NCBI GenBank assembly: GCA_024693365.1
Contig: JAILLF010000003.1
Location: forward strand, 1 to 45,179
Reading direction: 5' to 3'
Length of the DNA: 45,179 bases
Origin: Acetatifactor sp.
GTDB taxonomy: Bacteria; Bacillota; Clostridia; Lachnospirales; Lachnospiraceae
The notes below the pieces were generated by a model. It did not search any database. It saw nothing but the letters and a program-made list of their open reading frames with translations, and had not been told where the DNA came from. A program made the translations under genes and the position numbers. How positions within the stretch are numbered: the stretch's first letter is position 1; each line of letters begins with the position of its first letter. This document shows positions 15,882 through 23,245 of the stretch, piece by piece.

Positions 15882-16127
15882 ATGGAGGAGATTTTAAGTG
15901 AAGTAACACCGCTTCCCGGATTTCTTTTGGTCCTGCAGTTTAAGAACGGCAGCGTTGCGGTCGTGAACATGATAAAGCGGGTGAGAACGCTGCGGTTTTC
16001 GCGGCTGACGGACGTGGGCTTTTTTGCAACGGCCAAAGCCTGCGGTGACAGAATCGTATGGTCGGACGGAACGCACGTCATCAATGCGACCTGTGACGAA
16101 CTCCTGGATACCATGATGATGGACTAA
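15882..16127 (+). CDS. DUF2442-type small protein
   Basis: An 81-residue protein resembling the DUF2442 family: it has PGFLLVLQFKNGSVAVVNM at the N-terminus, RFSRLTDVGFF in the middle and DRIVWSDGTHV near the end, in the family order of a beta-rich fold. Family members often sit next to toxin-antitoxin or DNA-binding genes, but their role is not settled. ATG 15882 is chosen because AAAGGAGG ends eight bases upstream; the GTG three bases earlier is less likely. It is 24 bases ahead of the AMP-binding gene and heads that operon. Confidence 0.75.
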   Translation: MEEILSEVTPLPGFLLVLQFKNGSVAVVNMIKRVRTLRFSRLTDVGFFATAKACGDRIVWSDGTHVINATCDELLDTMMMD

Positions 16128-16151
16128 AGAAACTGAAGACGGAGAAAGATA

Positions 16152-17276
16152 ATGAAAACATATTTGCGGGAAGATTTTGTTAAGAGGATGGATGCCGTGT
16201 TTCGGAAATATGAGGAGAAGACGGCAATCGTTGATTATTTATCGGAAAAGTATGCGGAGAGATACACCTACGGGCAGCTTCGTGAAGTGACAATGCAGGT
16301 GGGGGAAGCGCTTAGGGCACAGGGAATCGAAAAGACGGAGCGCGTGGCGGTGCTTGCCAGACCGTCGGCACAGAGTGCAATGATGTTACTCGCGCTTTCT
16401 TATCTGGGCTACGTGGCAGTTTTGCCGGATATTTCGTTGCCTGTGGCGGAACAGAATAAGCTCCTTCGTTACGTGGAGCCGTCAGCCGTTGTGATTGCGG
16501 AGGAGAGATATGCCCTTTTGGACGGGGAGTTTCGCGCATCCGTTCCCGTATTCCGCCTGCTTTCCAATCAGATGGATTTTGGTTTGCTGAATCCTGGAAG
16601 GGAGAAGCGGGAGAAAACCACGGAGCAGGGGGATGAAGACGTGATGGCCATTATTTTTTCCTCCGGCGACGTGGCATGCAAAAAGGGATCGGAGATCACG
16701 TATCAGGCAATGATGCATTCGGCTGATACGGCTGCAACCCATGCGGCATATGATGATCACAGCCGTTTTTTGCATGTTTTGCCTCAGACGCAGGATGCAG
16801 GCTATTCCATGCTTTTTATTAATTTCCAACTCGGCTCTGAGATGGCGTTTGTTCCGGAATTCAGCGCAGAGGATCTTATGATGGGGCTTCGGACTTATGA
16901 ACCGACGCACCTGGTGATGATCCCGAAGTCATATGACACCATCCGGAAGAAAATGGAAGAAGAGATTGCCAAGCGTTCCAAGGGCGTCCGGATGTTATAT
17001 GCAAGTTGCAGGGGCGTTACGGCCTATCTGAGAAGACATACGGGATATCAGATGAAGCTTTTGATGAGACCTTTCTACGCTTCGGAGTTTGGGCGTAACA
17101 TCCACGTGCTCGGCTGCGGAGCGGCGCCGTGCTCGATGGAAACGGTTCAGTTCTTCCGGGACATGGGCATTTCTTTCCCGAACGCGTGCGGTTCCGAAGA
17201 GGAATCCTTCCCGGTCCATTGCGGGATCTCAACCAGGGAATGGTATCCCGATCAGGGTGCTGAATTTGGACTCTAA
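16152..17276 (+). CDS. Truncated, degenerate AMP-binding (ANL superfamily) protein
   Basis: The 374 residues follow the N-domain of acyl-CoA synthetases and adenylation domains: YTYGQLREVT, GIEKTERVAVLARPS, YLGYVAVLPD, then the P-loop position and THLVMIPK. The P-loop, normally close to TSGTTGKPKG, reads SSGDVACKKG (170-179), so the Thr pair and a Gly are replaced, although K178 is kept. The YGxTE position reads NACGSEEES. The protein ends about 35 residues later, without the 100-residue C-terminal lid, and no continuation is found in the other frames. It may be a non-catalytic relative or a decaying gene. ATG 16152 follows CGGAGAAAG. The HAD gene follows after 40 bases. Confidence 0.7.
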   Translation: MKTYLREDFVKRMDAVFRKYEEKTAIVDYLSEKYAERYTYGQLREVTMQVGEALRAQGIEKTERVAVLARPSAQSAMMLLALSYLGYVAVLPDISLPVAEQNKLLRYVEPSAVVIAEERYALLDGEFRASVPVFRLLSNQMDFGLLNPGREKREKTTEQGDEDVMAIIFSSGDVACKKGSEITYQAMMHSADTAATHAAYDDHSRFLHVLPQTQDAGYSMLFINFQLGSEMAFVPEFSAEDLMMGLRTYEPTHLVMIPKSYDTIRKKMEEEIAKRSKGVRMLYASCRGVTAYLRRHTGYQMKLLMRPFYASEFGRNIHVLGCGAAPCSMETVQFFRDMGISFPNACGSEEESFPVHCGISTREWYPDQGAEFGL

Positions 17277-17316
17277 GAAAGGGAGATTAAATTGTAGGAT
17301 GGAAGAGGTGTTGTGA

Positions 17317-17919
17317 ATGAACATAGGAGTAGACGTGGACGGTGTCCTTTTGAATACGCCCGAGTTTATGCGTGAGTATGGGGAGCGTTTTTTCAGGAGG
17401 GCTCCCGCCAACCCGGACGCATATGACGTGGAGGACATGTTTCACGCTTCCAAGAGACAAGCCTTTTTCTTCAGGATGCGTTGGTTTTTCCCGTATTATT
17501 GCAGGAAATATCCGCCTTATCCTCAGGCGGACAAAGTGTATGACGATCTTTTGAGGAATGGGCACAGAATTTACCAGATCACTTCCAGAAGGGAAGTCAC
17601 TTCGCGTTCTCTCATGGGATATTTGAGCAGGAGATTCTTGAACAACTGGCTGCAAAAAAATGGTTTTTTCCCTCATGACCTGTTCTATTGTGACGAGGAA
17701 AGCGTAGTCTGGTACGAATTAATGCATTGCCTGGAAAACCAGGTGGACGTCGTGATTGATGACAATCCCGTGACGGCCGGCGTTCTGGCAAGCAATGGGA
17801 TCCGGGTGCTTTTGTATGACGCGCCCTATAACCGGAATTTGGAGGGGGACAGGATCACGAGGGTCAAGAACTGGAACGACATCAGTGAGATCTTATGTAA
17901 AGAAGAAAAAACCAGTTAG
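17317..17919 (+). CDS. HAD-superfamily 5'-nucleotidase-like hydrolase
   Basis: A 200-residue cytosolic protein of the NT5C (deoxyribonucleotidase) type. Motif I is D6-V-D8-G-V, motif II is ITSRRE near 88, and the motif IV acids are VVIDDNP near 148. There is a small helical cap between motifs I and II. Members dephosphorylate nucleoside monophosphates or related small phosphates; the substrate cannot be called. ATG 17317 follows GGAAGAGG. It is the last gene of the DUF2442/AMP-binding operon and is followed by a long-range inverted repeat and a terminator. Confidence 0.82.
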   Translation: MNIGVDVDGVLLNTPEFMREYGERFFRRAPANPDAYDVEDMFHASKRQAFFFRMRWFFPYYCRKYPPYPQADKVYDDLLRNGHRIYQITSRREVTSRSLMGYLSRRFLNNWLQKNGFFPHDLFYCDEESVVWYELMHCLENQVDVVIDDNPVTAGVLASNGIRVLLYDAPYNRNLEGDRITRVKNWNDISEILCKEEKTS

Positions 17920-17927
17920 GGCTTAAC

Positions 17928-18016
17928 GTCCTTTTGACGTGTGCCGACTCCATATGATTTCTGAATCCTCCCCCCGTTTTCACAATGAGATGAGAGCCAT
18001 AATTCGTCAAAAGGAC
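17928..18016 (+). repeat. Long-range 12-bp inverted repeat
   Basis: GTCCTTTTGACG (17928-17939) and CGTCAAAAGGAC (18005-18016) are perfect inverted arms around a 65-base loop, immediately before a terminator. In RNA this could fold into a structured 3' end of about 130 bases. No reading frame with a ribosome binding site lies in the loop. Confidence 0.6.
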
Positions 18017-18025
18017 GAAAAACAA

Positions 18026-18063
18026 AGAATCGCCGTCAATGTATTGACAGCGGTTCTTTTTGG
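18026..18063 (+). terminator. Terminator after the HAD operon
   Basis: AGAATCGC..GTCAA pairs with TTGAC..GCGGTTCT, followed by T residues. Confidence 0.8.
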
Positions 18064-18141
18064 GTGTAAAGTTGCAATTACCTCGACGGGACGACGTTCC
18101 CCGGGTTCTAAATCTTGGCTGTTCAGCCGTTGATTCCCCAA

Positions 18142-18170
18142 TTGTTTTTTTAGTTTGTCAGGTGTATTTT
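18142..18170 (+). promoter_or_regulatory. Possible promoter of the Tad pilus operon
   Basis: TTGTTT, a 17-base spacer and TATTTT. The match is weak, but it is the only plausible pair in the 210 bases between the previous terminator and cpaF. The rest of this 358-base gap holds only the inverted repeat and terminator listed separately. Confidence 0.35.
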
Positions 18171-18277
18171 TTGCGCCCAAAATTTGGAAAATGGCGCCGT
18201 TTTCCGCATGAGGACGCGAAATGCGCATGGCGGCAAAAACGAAAGCGGCAGGACGTATTTGGAAGGAGAAAGGAAGG

Positions 18278-19432
18278 ATGAAAGAAGAAAAAGCGGAGTA
18301 TCAGGCTTGGGCCGAAGGACAGGACCGGCTGATGGATCTGGTGCAGGATTATCTGACGCAGAAGCAAAACGTTTTGATGCAGGTGAGAAGGGGGAGCATG
18401 AGCCGTAAGGACTTTCTCGACGAGGTTCGCGGGCACGTGGCACATTATTATCCCATGTCGTCAAAGCAACAGGACAGGCTACTGCAGAGCTTTGAACAAT
18501 ACGTGTTTGGGTACTCGATTCTGTCACCGCTCATTGATGACGCGGACGTTTCAGACATACGGGTGGTTGCGTATGACAATGTCCGGATCAAGCGCCTGGG
18601 AAGGCGGATGGATGCGGGGGTGAGCTTTGCGTCGGAGAAGGAATACCGGCAGTTTGTTGACTACGTGGCGACCAAGAATCAGGTGAACGTCTCGAACGTG
18701 AATGCCATTCAGAGGTTTACGGATAATGACAGTCATCCGGATTTTATCCTGAGATTCACGGTCTCCATGCCGCTGGTCAACACCTATGATCAGCCCTATC
18801 TGTGCATCCGGAAGGTGCCGAAGGACTTTCCCATGCTGAAAAAGCTGATGGAGAGGGAGATGCTGAGCAGGGAGACGGCTGAGTTGCTTGCGCTCCGCTT
18901 CCGAAGCGGTTCCACGCTGATCTGCGGCGGAAATTCCAGTGGAAAGACAACGCTTCTCAACGCGCTCAAGGAGACGCTGCCGGACAATATGGCTGTGCTT
19001 GTGACGCAACAGGCGGACGAACTGACCACCATGTATCATCCGGACATGATGTTTTTGCATTCCCTGCCGGGAGCCGGGGAGAGCCAGGTAAACTATGATC
19101 TGAAGGACATTAGCATTGCGGGACTTACCATGGACGTAGATTTTTTCATCATCGGCGAGGTGAAGGGTGAGGAAGCGTTGTATTTGTTAAACGCGGCCTA
19201 CACGGGGCAGCTTTGCGCCGCAACGATTCACGCACCCTCCGCGGAGAAGGCGCTGGAAAAGCTTGTGGACTACTGCCTGTATGAGAGCAAGTACAGCCGG
19301 GATGAACTGATGAAGATGATGGATTGTTTTCAGACGGTGGTGTTCATGGAGCATTATAAGGTGAGGGAGATCTTTGCCTGTACGGGCTGGGATCGGGAGA
19401 CGAGGGACTTAAAGTATGAGAGACTTTTATGA
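18278..19432 (+). CDS. cpaF: Tad pilus assembly ATPase CpaF/TadA
   Basis: The 384-residue cytoplasmic secretion ATPase of the type II/IV (GspE) superfamily powers pilus assembly. The N-domain (about 40-190) includes SPLIDDADVSDIRV, typical of CpaF. The Walker A is ICGGNSSGKTTLLNAL, the Walker B-like acidic motif is FFIIGEVKGEEAL, and the histidine box is LCAATIHAPSAEKAL; canonical CpaF has VGEVRGGEA and STIHANS. ATG 18278 follows AAGGAGAAAGGAAGG; the longer frame from 18221 lacks a site. It overlaps tadB by 17 bases and heads the operon. Confidence 0.9.
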   Translation: MKEEKAEYQAWAEGQDRLMDLVQDYLTQKQNVLMQVRRGSMSRKDFLDEVRGHVAHYYPMSSKQQDRLLQSFEQYVFGYSILSPLIDDADVSDIRVVAYDNVRIKRLGRRMDAGVSFASEKEYRQFVDYVATKNQVNVSNVNAIQRFTDNDSHPDFILRFTVSMPLVNTYDQPYLCIRKVPKDFPMLKKLMEREMLSRETAELLALRFRSGSTLICGGNSSGKTTLLNALKETLPDNMAVLVTQQADELTTMYHPDMMFLHSLPGAGESQVNYDLKDISIAGLTMDVDFFIIGEVKGEEALYLLNAAYTGQLCAATIHAPSAEKALEKLVDYCLYESKYSRDELMKMMDCFQTVVFMEHYKVREIFACTGWDRETRDLKYERLL

Positions 19433-20366
19433 AATTTATCGGTATGCGATCCTGATCACGCTATGGACAGGATGCTTCCTGACGTTTTACCGCATGGGGA
19501 AGCTTAGGCTACTGCAAAGGCTTCTGCAAAGGACAAAGAGCAGTGTGGACGAGGCGGCAAGAAAACGATTGCTTCTGAGCCGGAGCAAGCTGACGAGACT
19601 GGAGAAGGAAGAGGGATTTTGGTTTTTCCTGGAAAGGCAGCTATGCTATGGCGGTCTGCTTCGGCGGTTCCCTTTTTTGGGGGCGGAGAGTTTTGTGCTG
19701 TTGACGATACTGGCAGGCGCGGGCTGCTTTCTTGCAGGCGCTGCCATGGGCGGTCTGATGGCGGGACTTTTGGGCGTGGGCATACTGCTTTTGGCTGAGT
19801 GGGGCGTGATCACGCTGGGGAAGGCAATGGAGATGCGTGCCGTAAATGAGAATTTGATGAAACTGTTGGATTTCCTGGGGAATTACAGCGTGACGGCGGG
19901 AGACGTGGTTGCCGTGTTCAGCCAGATCAGTAAGTTCATGGATGAGCCGCTGAGGAGCGCATTGGAACGTTGCTGCGTCGAGGCGCAGACCACGGGTGAC
20001 GTGGGAATGGCAATGCTTTCCATGGCGGAGAGGATCGAGCATCCACAATTTAAGGAGCTTGTGCGCAATATTGAGGTCAGCAGCAGATACAGTGCGGATT
20101 TCTCCGTACTGGTGCAGTTTAGCCGGAGGAGCATGCGGGAATACTTAAAGAGCGTGCGGGAAAGGAAAAGCCTTTTGCGGGAAGCGGGGATCAACATGAC
20201 GCTGCTTTTGGGAATGTCCGTGTTTGCACTGGTAACGGTGAACGGTCTTCTGGAGACGTCCGTCTGGAACGTTTTGTTTTACTCCATTCCGGGGCGCGTG
20301 GCACTTGGAATCGTCGGCGGAATCACGTTTTTGTTTTTGATGCAGGCATATCGTTTGGAAAGTTGA
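19416..20366 (+). CDS. tadB: Tad inner-membrane platform protein TadB
   Basis: A 316-residue membrane protein with a hydrophobic N-terminal span (about 8-25), a hydrophobic cluster near 85-130, a cytoplasmic domain resembling T2SSF (LDFLGNYSVTAGDVVAVFSQIS ... HPQFKELVRNIEVSS) and C-terminal spans near 260-310. It is thought to couple the CpaF ATPase to pilin extraction. ATG 19416 lies inside the end of cpaF, so translation is coupled. It is followed by the paralogous tadC gene 12 bases on. Confidence 0.82.
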   Translation: MRDFYEIYRYAILITLWTGCFLTFYRMGKLRLLQRLLQRTKSSVDEAARKRLLLSRSKLTRLEKEEGFWFFLERQLCYGGLLRRFPFLGAESFVLLTILAGAGCFLAGAAMGGLMAGLLGVGILLLAEWGVITLGKAMEMRAVNENLMKLLDFLGNYSVTAGDVVAVFSQISKFMDEPLRSALERCCVEAQTTGDVGMAMLSMAERIEHPQFKELVRNIEVSSRYSADFSVLVQFSRRSMREYLKSVRERKSLLREAGINMTLLLGMSVFALVTVNGLLETSVWNVLFYSIPGRVALGIVGGITFLFLMQAYRLES

Positions 20367-20378
20367 GGGTGAAAGAGC

Positions 20379-21215
20379 ATGATCGGCAGGGAAATGAATG
20401 CAGTGGAATTATGCGGACTGGTGCTTTGCGGCATAACGTTTGCGTGGGTGATGACTCTAGGGCTTACAGGGTTATCGAAGGGCAACGTGCGCCGCGGCTT
20501 TGACGGAATGATGCAACGGATGGCGACGAAGGGAAGAAACCTGGCCTGGTATGAGAAGACGCAACAGTGGCTTACGAGAAATGGAGCCAGGTATCACGTG
20601 GGAGAGAAGTTTGGCCCGCTGGCATATCAGGTTAGCAGGATTTTGCTTGGGGCGGCTGGGTTTATGGCGTTTTCCGTGATGGCACCGTCCTACGGAATAG
20701 TGGCAGGCGTGGCATTTTTCTGCCTGCCCGGGGGACTGATCCATTACGTGAATGCGAAGGATAATCTGAAAATGCTGCCTGACCTAAAGCATACGTATCA
20801 TTCCCTTGAAATCCAGACAAGGGCGGGCGTGTTTGTCACGGATGCCCTGGCGGAACTTTACGGGAGCGTTCGGGAAAGACGTCTAAAGCAGGCACTATTG
20901 GAACTCTCGGGGGATCTGGTGATGCACTCCGACCTTGGGGCAGCGCTGGAAGGCTTTCAGAAAAAGTTTGACAACAGATACGTGGATTCCCTTTGCATGA
21001 TCATTGTGCAGGCGATGGAGTCCGGGCAATCCGTGGAACTGCTAAATGATTTGTCCGAGCAGATTAAGGATATGGAGGCATCCGTGTTGAGTCAAAAGAA
21101 GGAAGCGCTGGACCGCAGCGTAACGTTTTACCAATTGGGGATCCTTGTGGCGATCATGGGGGTGATCCTGTATGCCTGCGTGACGCAGATGTTTGCAGCG
21201 GCCTTGCACTTCTAA
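20379..21215 (+). CDS. tadC: Tad inner-membrane platform protein TadC
   Basis: A 278-residue protein with an N-terminal span (about 7-28), a hydrophobic pair near 85-125, a T2SSF-like domain (LKMLPDLKHTYHSLEIQTRAGVFVTDALAELY, then SLCMIIVQAMESGQSVELLNDLSEQI) and a C-terminal span. It is the usual partner of TadB in the platform. ATG 20379 has GGTGAAAGAG upstream. Its position directly after tadB matches canonical Tad loci. Confidence 0.82.
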   Translation: MIGREMNAVELCGLVLCGITFAWVMTLGLTGLSKGNVRRGFDGMMQRMATKGRNLAWYEKTQQWLTRNGARYHVGEKFGPLAYQVSRILLGAAGFMAFSVMAPSYGIVAGVAFFCLPGGLIHYVNAKDNLKMLPDLKHTYHSLEIQTRAGVFVTDALAELYGSVRERRLKQALLELSGDLVMHSDLGAALEGFQKKFDNRYVDSLCMIIVQAMESGQSVELLNDLSEQIKDMEASVLSQKKEALDRSVTFYQLGILVAIMGVILYACVTQMFAAALHF

Positions 21216-21292
21216 GCGTGAGGGAAAGGCGTGAGACAAAAGTAATAAGACAAGATGGTAATAAGACAATCATACAAAAGGAGGATTACGTA

Positions 21293-21592
21293 ATGAAGGA
21301 AATCATGGAGATTTTGGAGAATTTGAAGCTTTGGCTTTTGGGCAGCAGGCTTGGAACTGCCGCATATGCAGGATGGCAGCGGACAAGGGAGGCCTTGACG
21401 AGAAGGGCAGTAACGGAAAGGGGAATGACGACGGATCCCGGCATTGACGGCATATTGGTGACCGTGGGACTTTGCATCATTGCACTCCTTCTGTGCGTGG
21501 TCATGAAGAACAGCCTGTCGGAATTTATCAAATCCATTGTGGCATCCATGACAAGAGAAGCGACAAACATTCTGTCCGGAGCCAGGACCTAG
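21293..21592 (+). CDS. Flp-like pilin candidate lacking the canonical Glu5
   Basis: A 99-residue protein with a long polar N-terminal half (about 50 residues) and one hydrophobic helix (GILVTVGLCIIALLLCVVMKNSLSEFIKSIV), similar to Flp1/type IVb pilins of Firmicutes. In canonical Flp the cleavage glycine is followed by a Glu at +5. Here the sequence is TTDPGIDGILVTV with no Glu before the hydrophobic core, and the leader would be unusually long. ATG 21293 has AAAGGAGG. It could be a pilin processed at G52-I or an accessory membrane protein; the tad context favours the former. Confidence 0.6.
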   Translation: MKEIMEILENLKLWLLGSRLGTAAYAGWQRTREALTRRAVTERGMTTDPGIDGILVTVGLCIIALLLCVVMKNSLSEFIKSIVASMTREATNILSGART

Positions 21593-21604
21593 GAGGTGAG
21601 CCGC

Positions 21605-22000
21605 ATGGGCCTTCTTCGAAGGAAATTGGCGGCACAAAAAAGGAGACCGGGGCAGGAGGGGAGCATAGGCGACCTCCTGTCCGTCGGGATCTGTATTTTG
21701 GCCATGGTGACGGTCATGACTTACTTTATGGATTGCGTACGGCTGGTCAATAAGAAAACGGAAATGGGGCAGCTGGCAAGAAATTACGTGCTTCGCATGG
21801 AGACGGTCGGGTTTCTCACGGGTGCGGACGAAGAGCTTCTCCGAAGAGAACTGGAAGCGCAGGGAATTCTAGACGTCAGTCTGGAGGGAACAACGAGGAG
21901 CCCGGTTGGTTACGGCGCGCGGATCCGGCTGAGGATTACGGGGAAGGTGGACGGAAAGTATGAATTGGAGGAGACGAGGGTTTCAACGGCAAAGCATTGA
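21605..22000 (+). CDS. TadE-like / DUF4320-type pseudopilin
   Basis: A 131-residue protein with a basic N-terminus (RRKLAAQKRRPGQEGS), one hydrophobic helix near 21-42 (IGDLLSVGICILAMVTVMTYFMD), then a soluble domain of beta-strand character ending in LRITGKVDGKYELEE. This build matches TadE or DUF4320 minor pilins in clostridial Tad loci. ATG 21605 is chosen because CTAGGAGGTG ends five bases before it. Its 3' end overlaps the next gene by 41 bases. Confidence 0.65.
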   Translation: MGLLRRKLAAQKRRPGQEGSIGDLLSVGICILAMVTVMTYFMDCVRLVNKKTEMGQLARNYVLRMETVGFLTGADEELLRRELEAQGILDVSLEGTTRSPVGYGARIRLRITGKVDGKYELEETRVSTAKH

Positions 22001-22547
22001 CCTAAGCAGGGACGAAGGGCAAGTGACGCTCAGCGTAAGCATATTTTTTATTCTGTTTTTGGGAGTGTTGCTCTTCGGATTCCTGCAGATGGAAATGATC
22101 CGGTCTTCGAGCCGGTATCTGGAAGATGCGCTTGCAGCTTCCGGTCTTGCGTCAGCACTGATCGACGTGCGCGAGTATGGAAGGACGCACGCGGTAAGGA
22201 TTGCGGATGGAGAGGAGGCATATGAAAGATATCGCGAGGCGCTCAAGGCAAATCTTGGTTTGAATGAGGCATGGGAATGCGATAATCAAAGGCTGATTTC
22301 CGGAACGGTTACGGTTGAAAATTATACCATCTATAACGTCACGGGGGAAGCGGTCGTAAGCTGCCGGCTGGACGGAGGAAGGGCGGAGACGGTCACGGGA
22401 AGAAAGGGGGAAGTGTTGGCTCCAAACGGAATACCGGTAGAAAAGACGGGCGTTTACGGAGAGGTTAGCTATGTGCTTCGCGGATTGTTTGGAATGGAAA
22501 TTCCCGCCAGAAAGGGAAAGCTGATTGACGTCGCGGGAGAAGAATAA
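21960..22547 (+). CDS. Second TadE/TadG-like pseudopilin
   Basis: A 195-residue protein with a short positive N-terminus, the processing-like segment RDEGQVTLSVSIFFILFLGVLLFGFLQME (Gly before a hydrophobic helix at about 20-45) and a mixed soluble domain rich in Tyr, Val and Arg. No family name is certain; the design is that of TadE/TadF minor pilins. The start is uncertain: ATG 21960 has only GGAAAG upstream, and a later start near 21996 would need a rare ATT codon. It overlaps the preceding gene and is 15 bases before cpaB. Confidence 0.6.
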   Translation: MNWRRRGFQRQSIDLSRDEGQVTLSVSIFFILFLGVLLFGFLQMEMIRSSSRYLEDALAASGLASALIDVREYGRTHAVRIADGEEAYERYREALKANLGLNEAWECDNQRLISGTVTVENYTIYNVTGEAVVSCRLDGGRAETVTGRKGEVLAPNGIPVEKTGVYGEVSYVLRGLFGMEIPARKGKLIDVAGEE

Positions 22548-22562
22548 GGGAAGGAGGAAGAC

Positions 22563-23231
22563 ATGGGACGGAAAAAGACGGAAACAGGGACTGCCAAGGC
22601 GATTAAGCTGTGGACGGGAGCCATTTTTGCAGCGTTCATTGCGACGGCAGCGATTTACGCGGCGCTCCTGCAGGCGGAAAAGAGCATGCTTGCGGACTAT
22701 GAGAAAGGGGAGGTCTGCTTTGCCGTGAAGGACGTTCCGAAGGGACAACTGATCACGGAGGAAAACGTAAGAGAATATTTTGCGATGAACGAAGTGGATG
22801 CGAAACTGATCCCTGAGACGGCAATACGTAAAATGGAAGAGATCGCGGGACTGATTGCCGCCGGACACGTGGATCAGGGTGCCATGCTGACGACCGGAAT
22901 GTTCCAAACGATCAACGAGGTCACGGCAGGCATGAAGGAGCCGGTGGTTGCCGGCTTTCGGGCAGAGGACCTTAGCCAGCTCGTGGGAGGCGTCTTGCGG
23001 GCGGGGGACAAGATTCACGTCTATGCGACGGAAGAGGACGGGGAAACAGTTTTGATCTGGGAAAACATCTACGTCCAGCAAGTGTTTAACGCCAGCGGAG
23101 GATATATCGAGAACGCCGACCTTGCGGGCGCGGCGCAGAGGATTAACGTTTTTTTGGATAAGGAGAACGTGGAAGAGTTTTATTCTCGCTTGGAACAAGG
23201 AACGCTTAGAGTCGTGAAGGCGTGGGAATGA
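22563..23231 (+). CDS. cpaB: Pilus assembly protein CpaB/RcpC (SAF domain)
   Basis: A 222-residue exported protein with an N-terminal membrane span (about 14-38), a SAF domain (CFAVKDVPKGQLITEENV ... about 50-110) and a RcpC-like second half with VAGFRAEDLSQLVGGVLRAGDKIHVYA, the classical CpaB core. In Gram-negatives it works with the secretin; in Gram-positives it lies outside the membrane, role less clear. ATG 22563 has GGGAAGGAGG upstream. In many Tad loci cpaB is near the start; here it is late. Confidence 0.85.
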   Translation: MGRKKTETGTAKAIKLWTGAIFAAFIATAAIYAALLQAEKSMLADYEKGEVCFAVKDVPKGQLITEENVREYFAMNEVDAKLIPETAIRKMEEIAGLIAAGHVDQGAMLTTGMFQTINEVTAGMKEPVVAGFRAEDLSQLVGGVLRAGDKIHVYATEEDGETVLIWENIYVQQVFNASGGYIENADLAGAAQRINVFLDKENVEEFYSRLEQGTLRVVKAWE

Positions 23232-23245
23232 CGGGAGGAATGTGC

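Noticed and set aside
16152..17276. Frameshifted full-length acyl-CoA synthetase
   Set aside because: The other two frames after 17276 do not continue the family C-terminal domain before the HAD gene starts.
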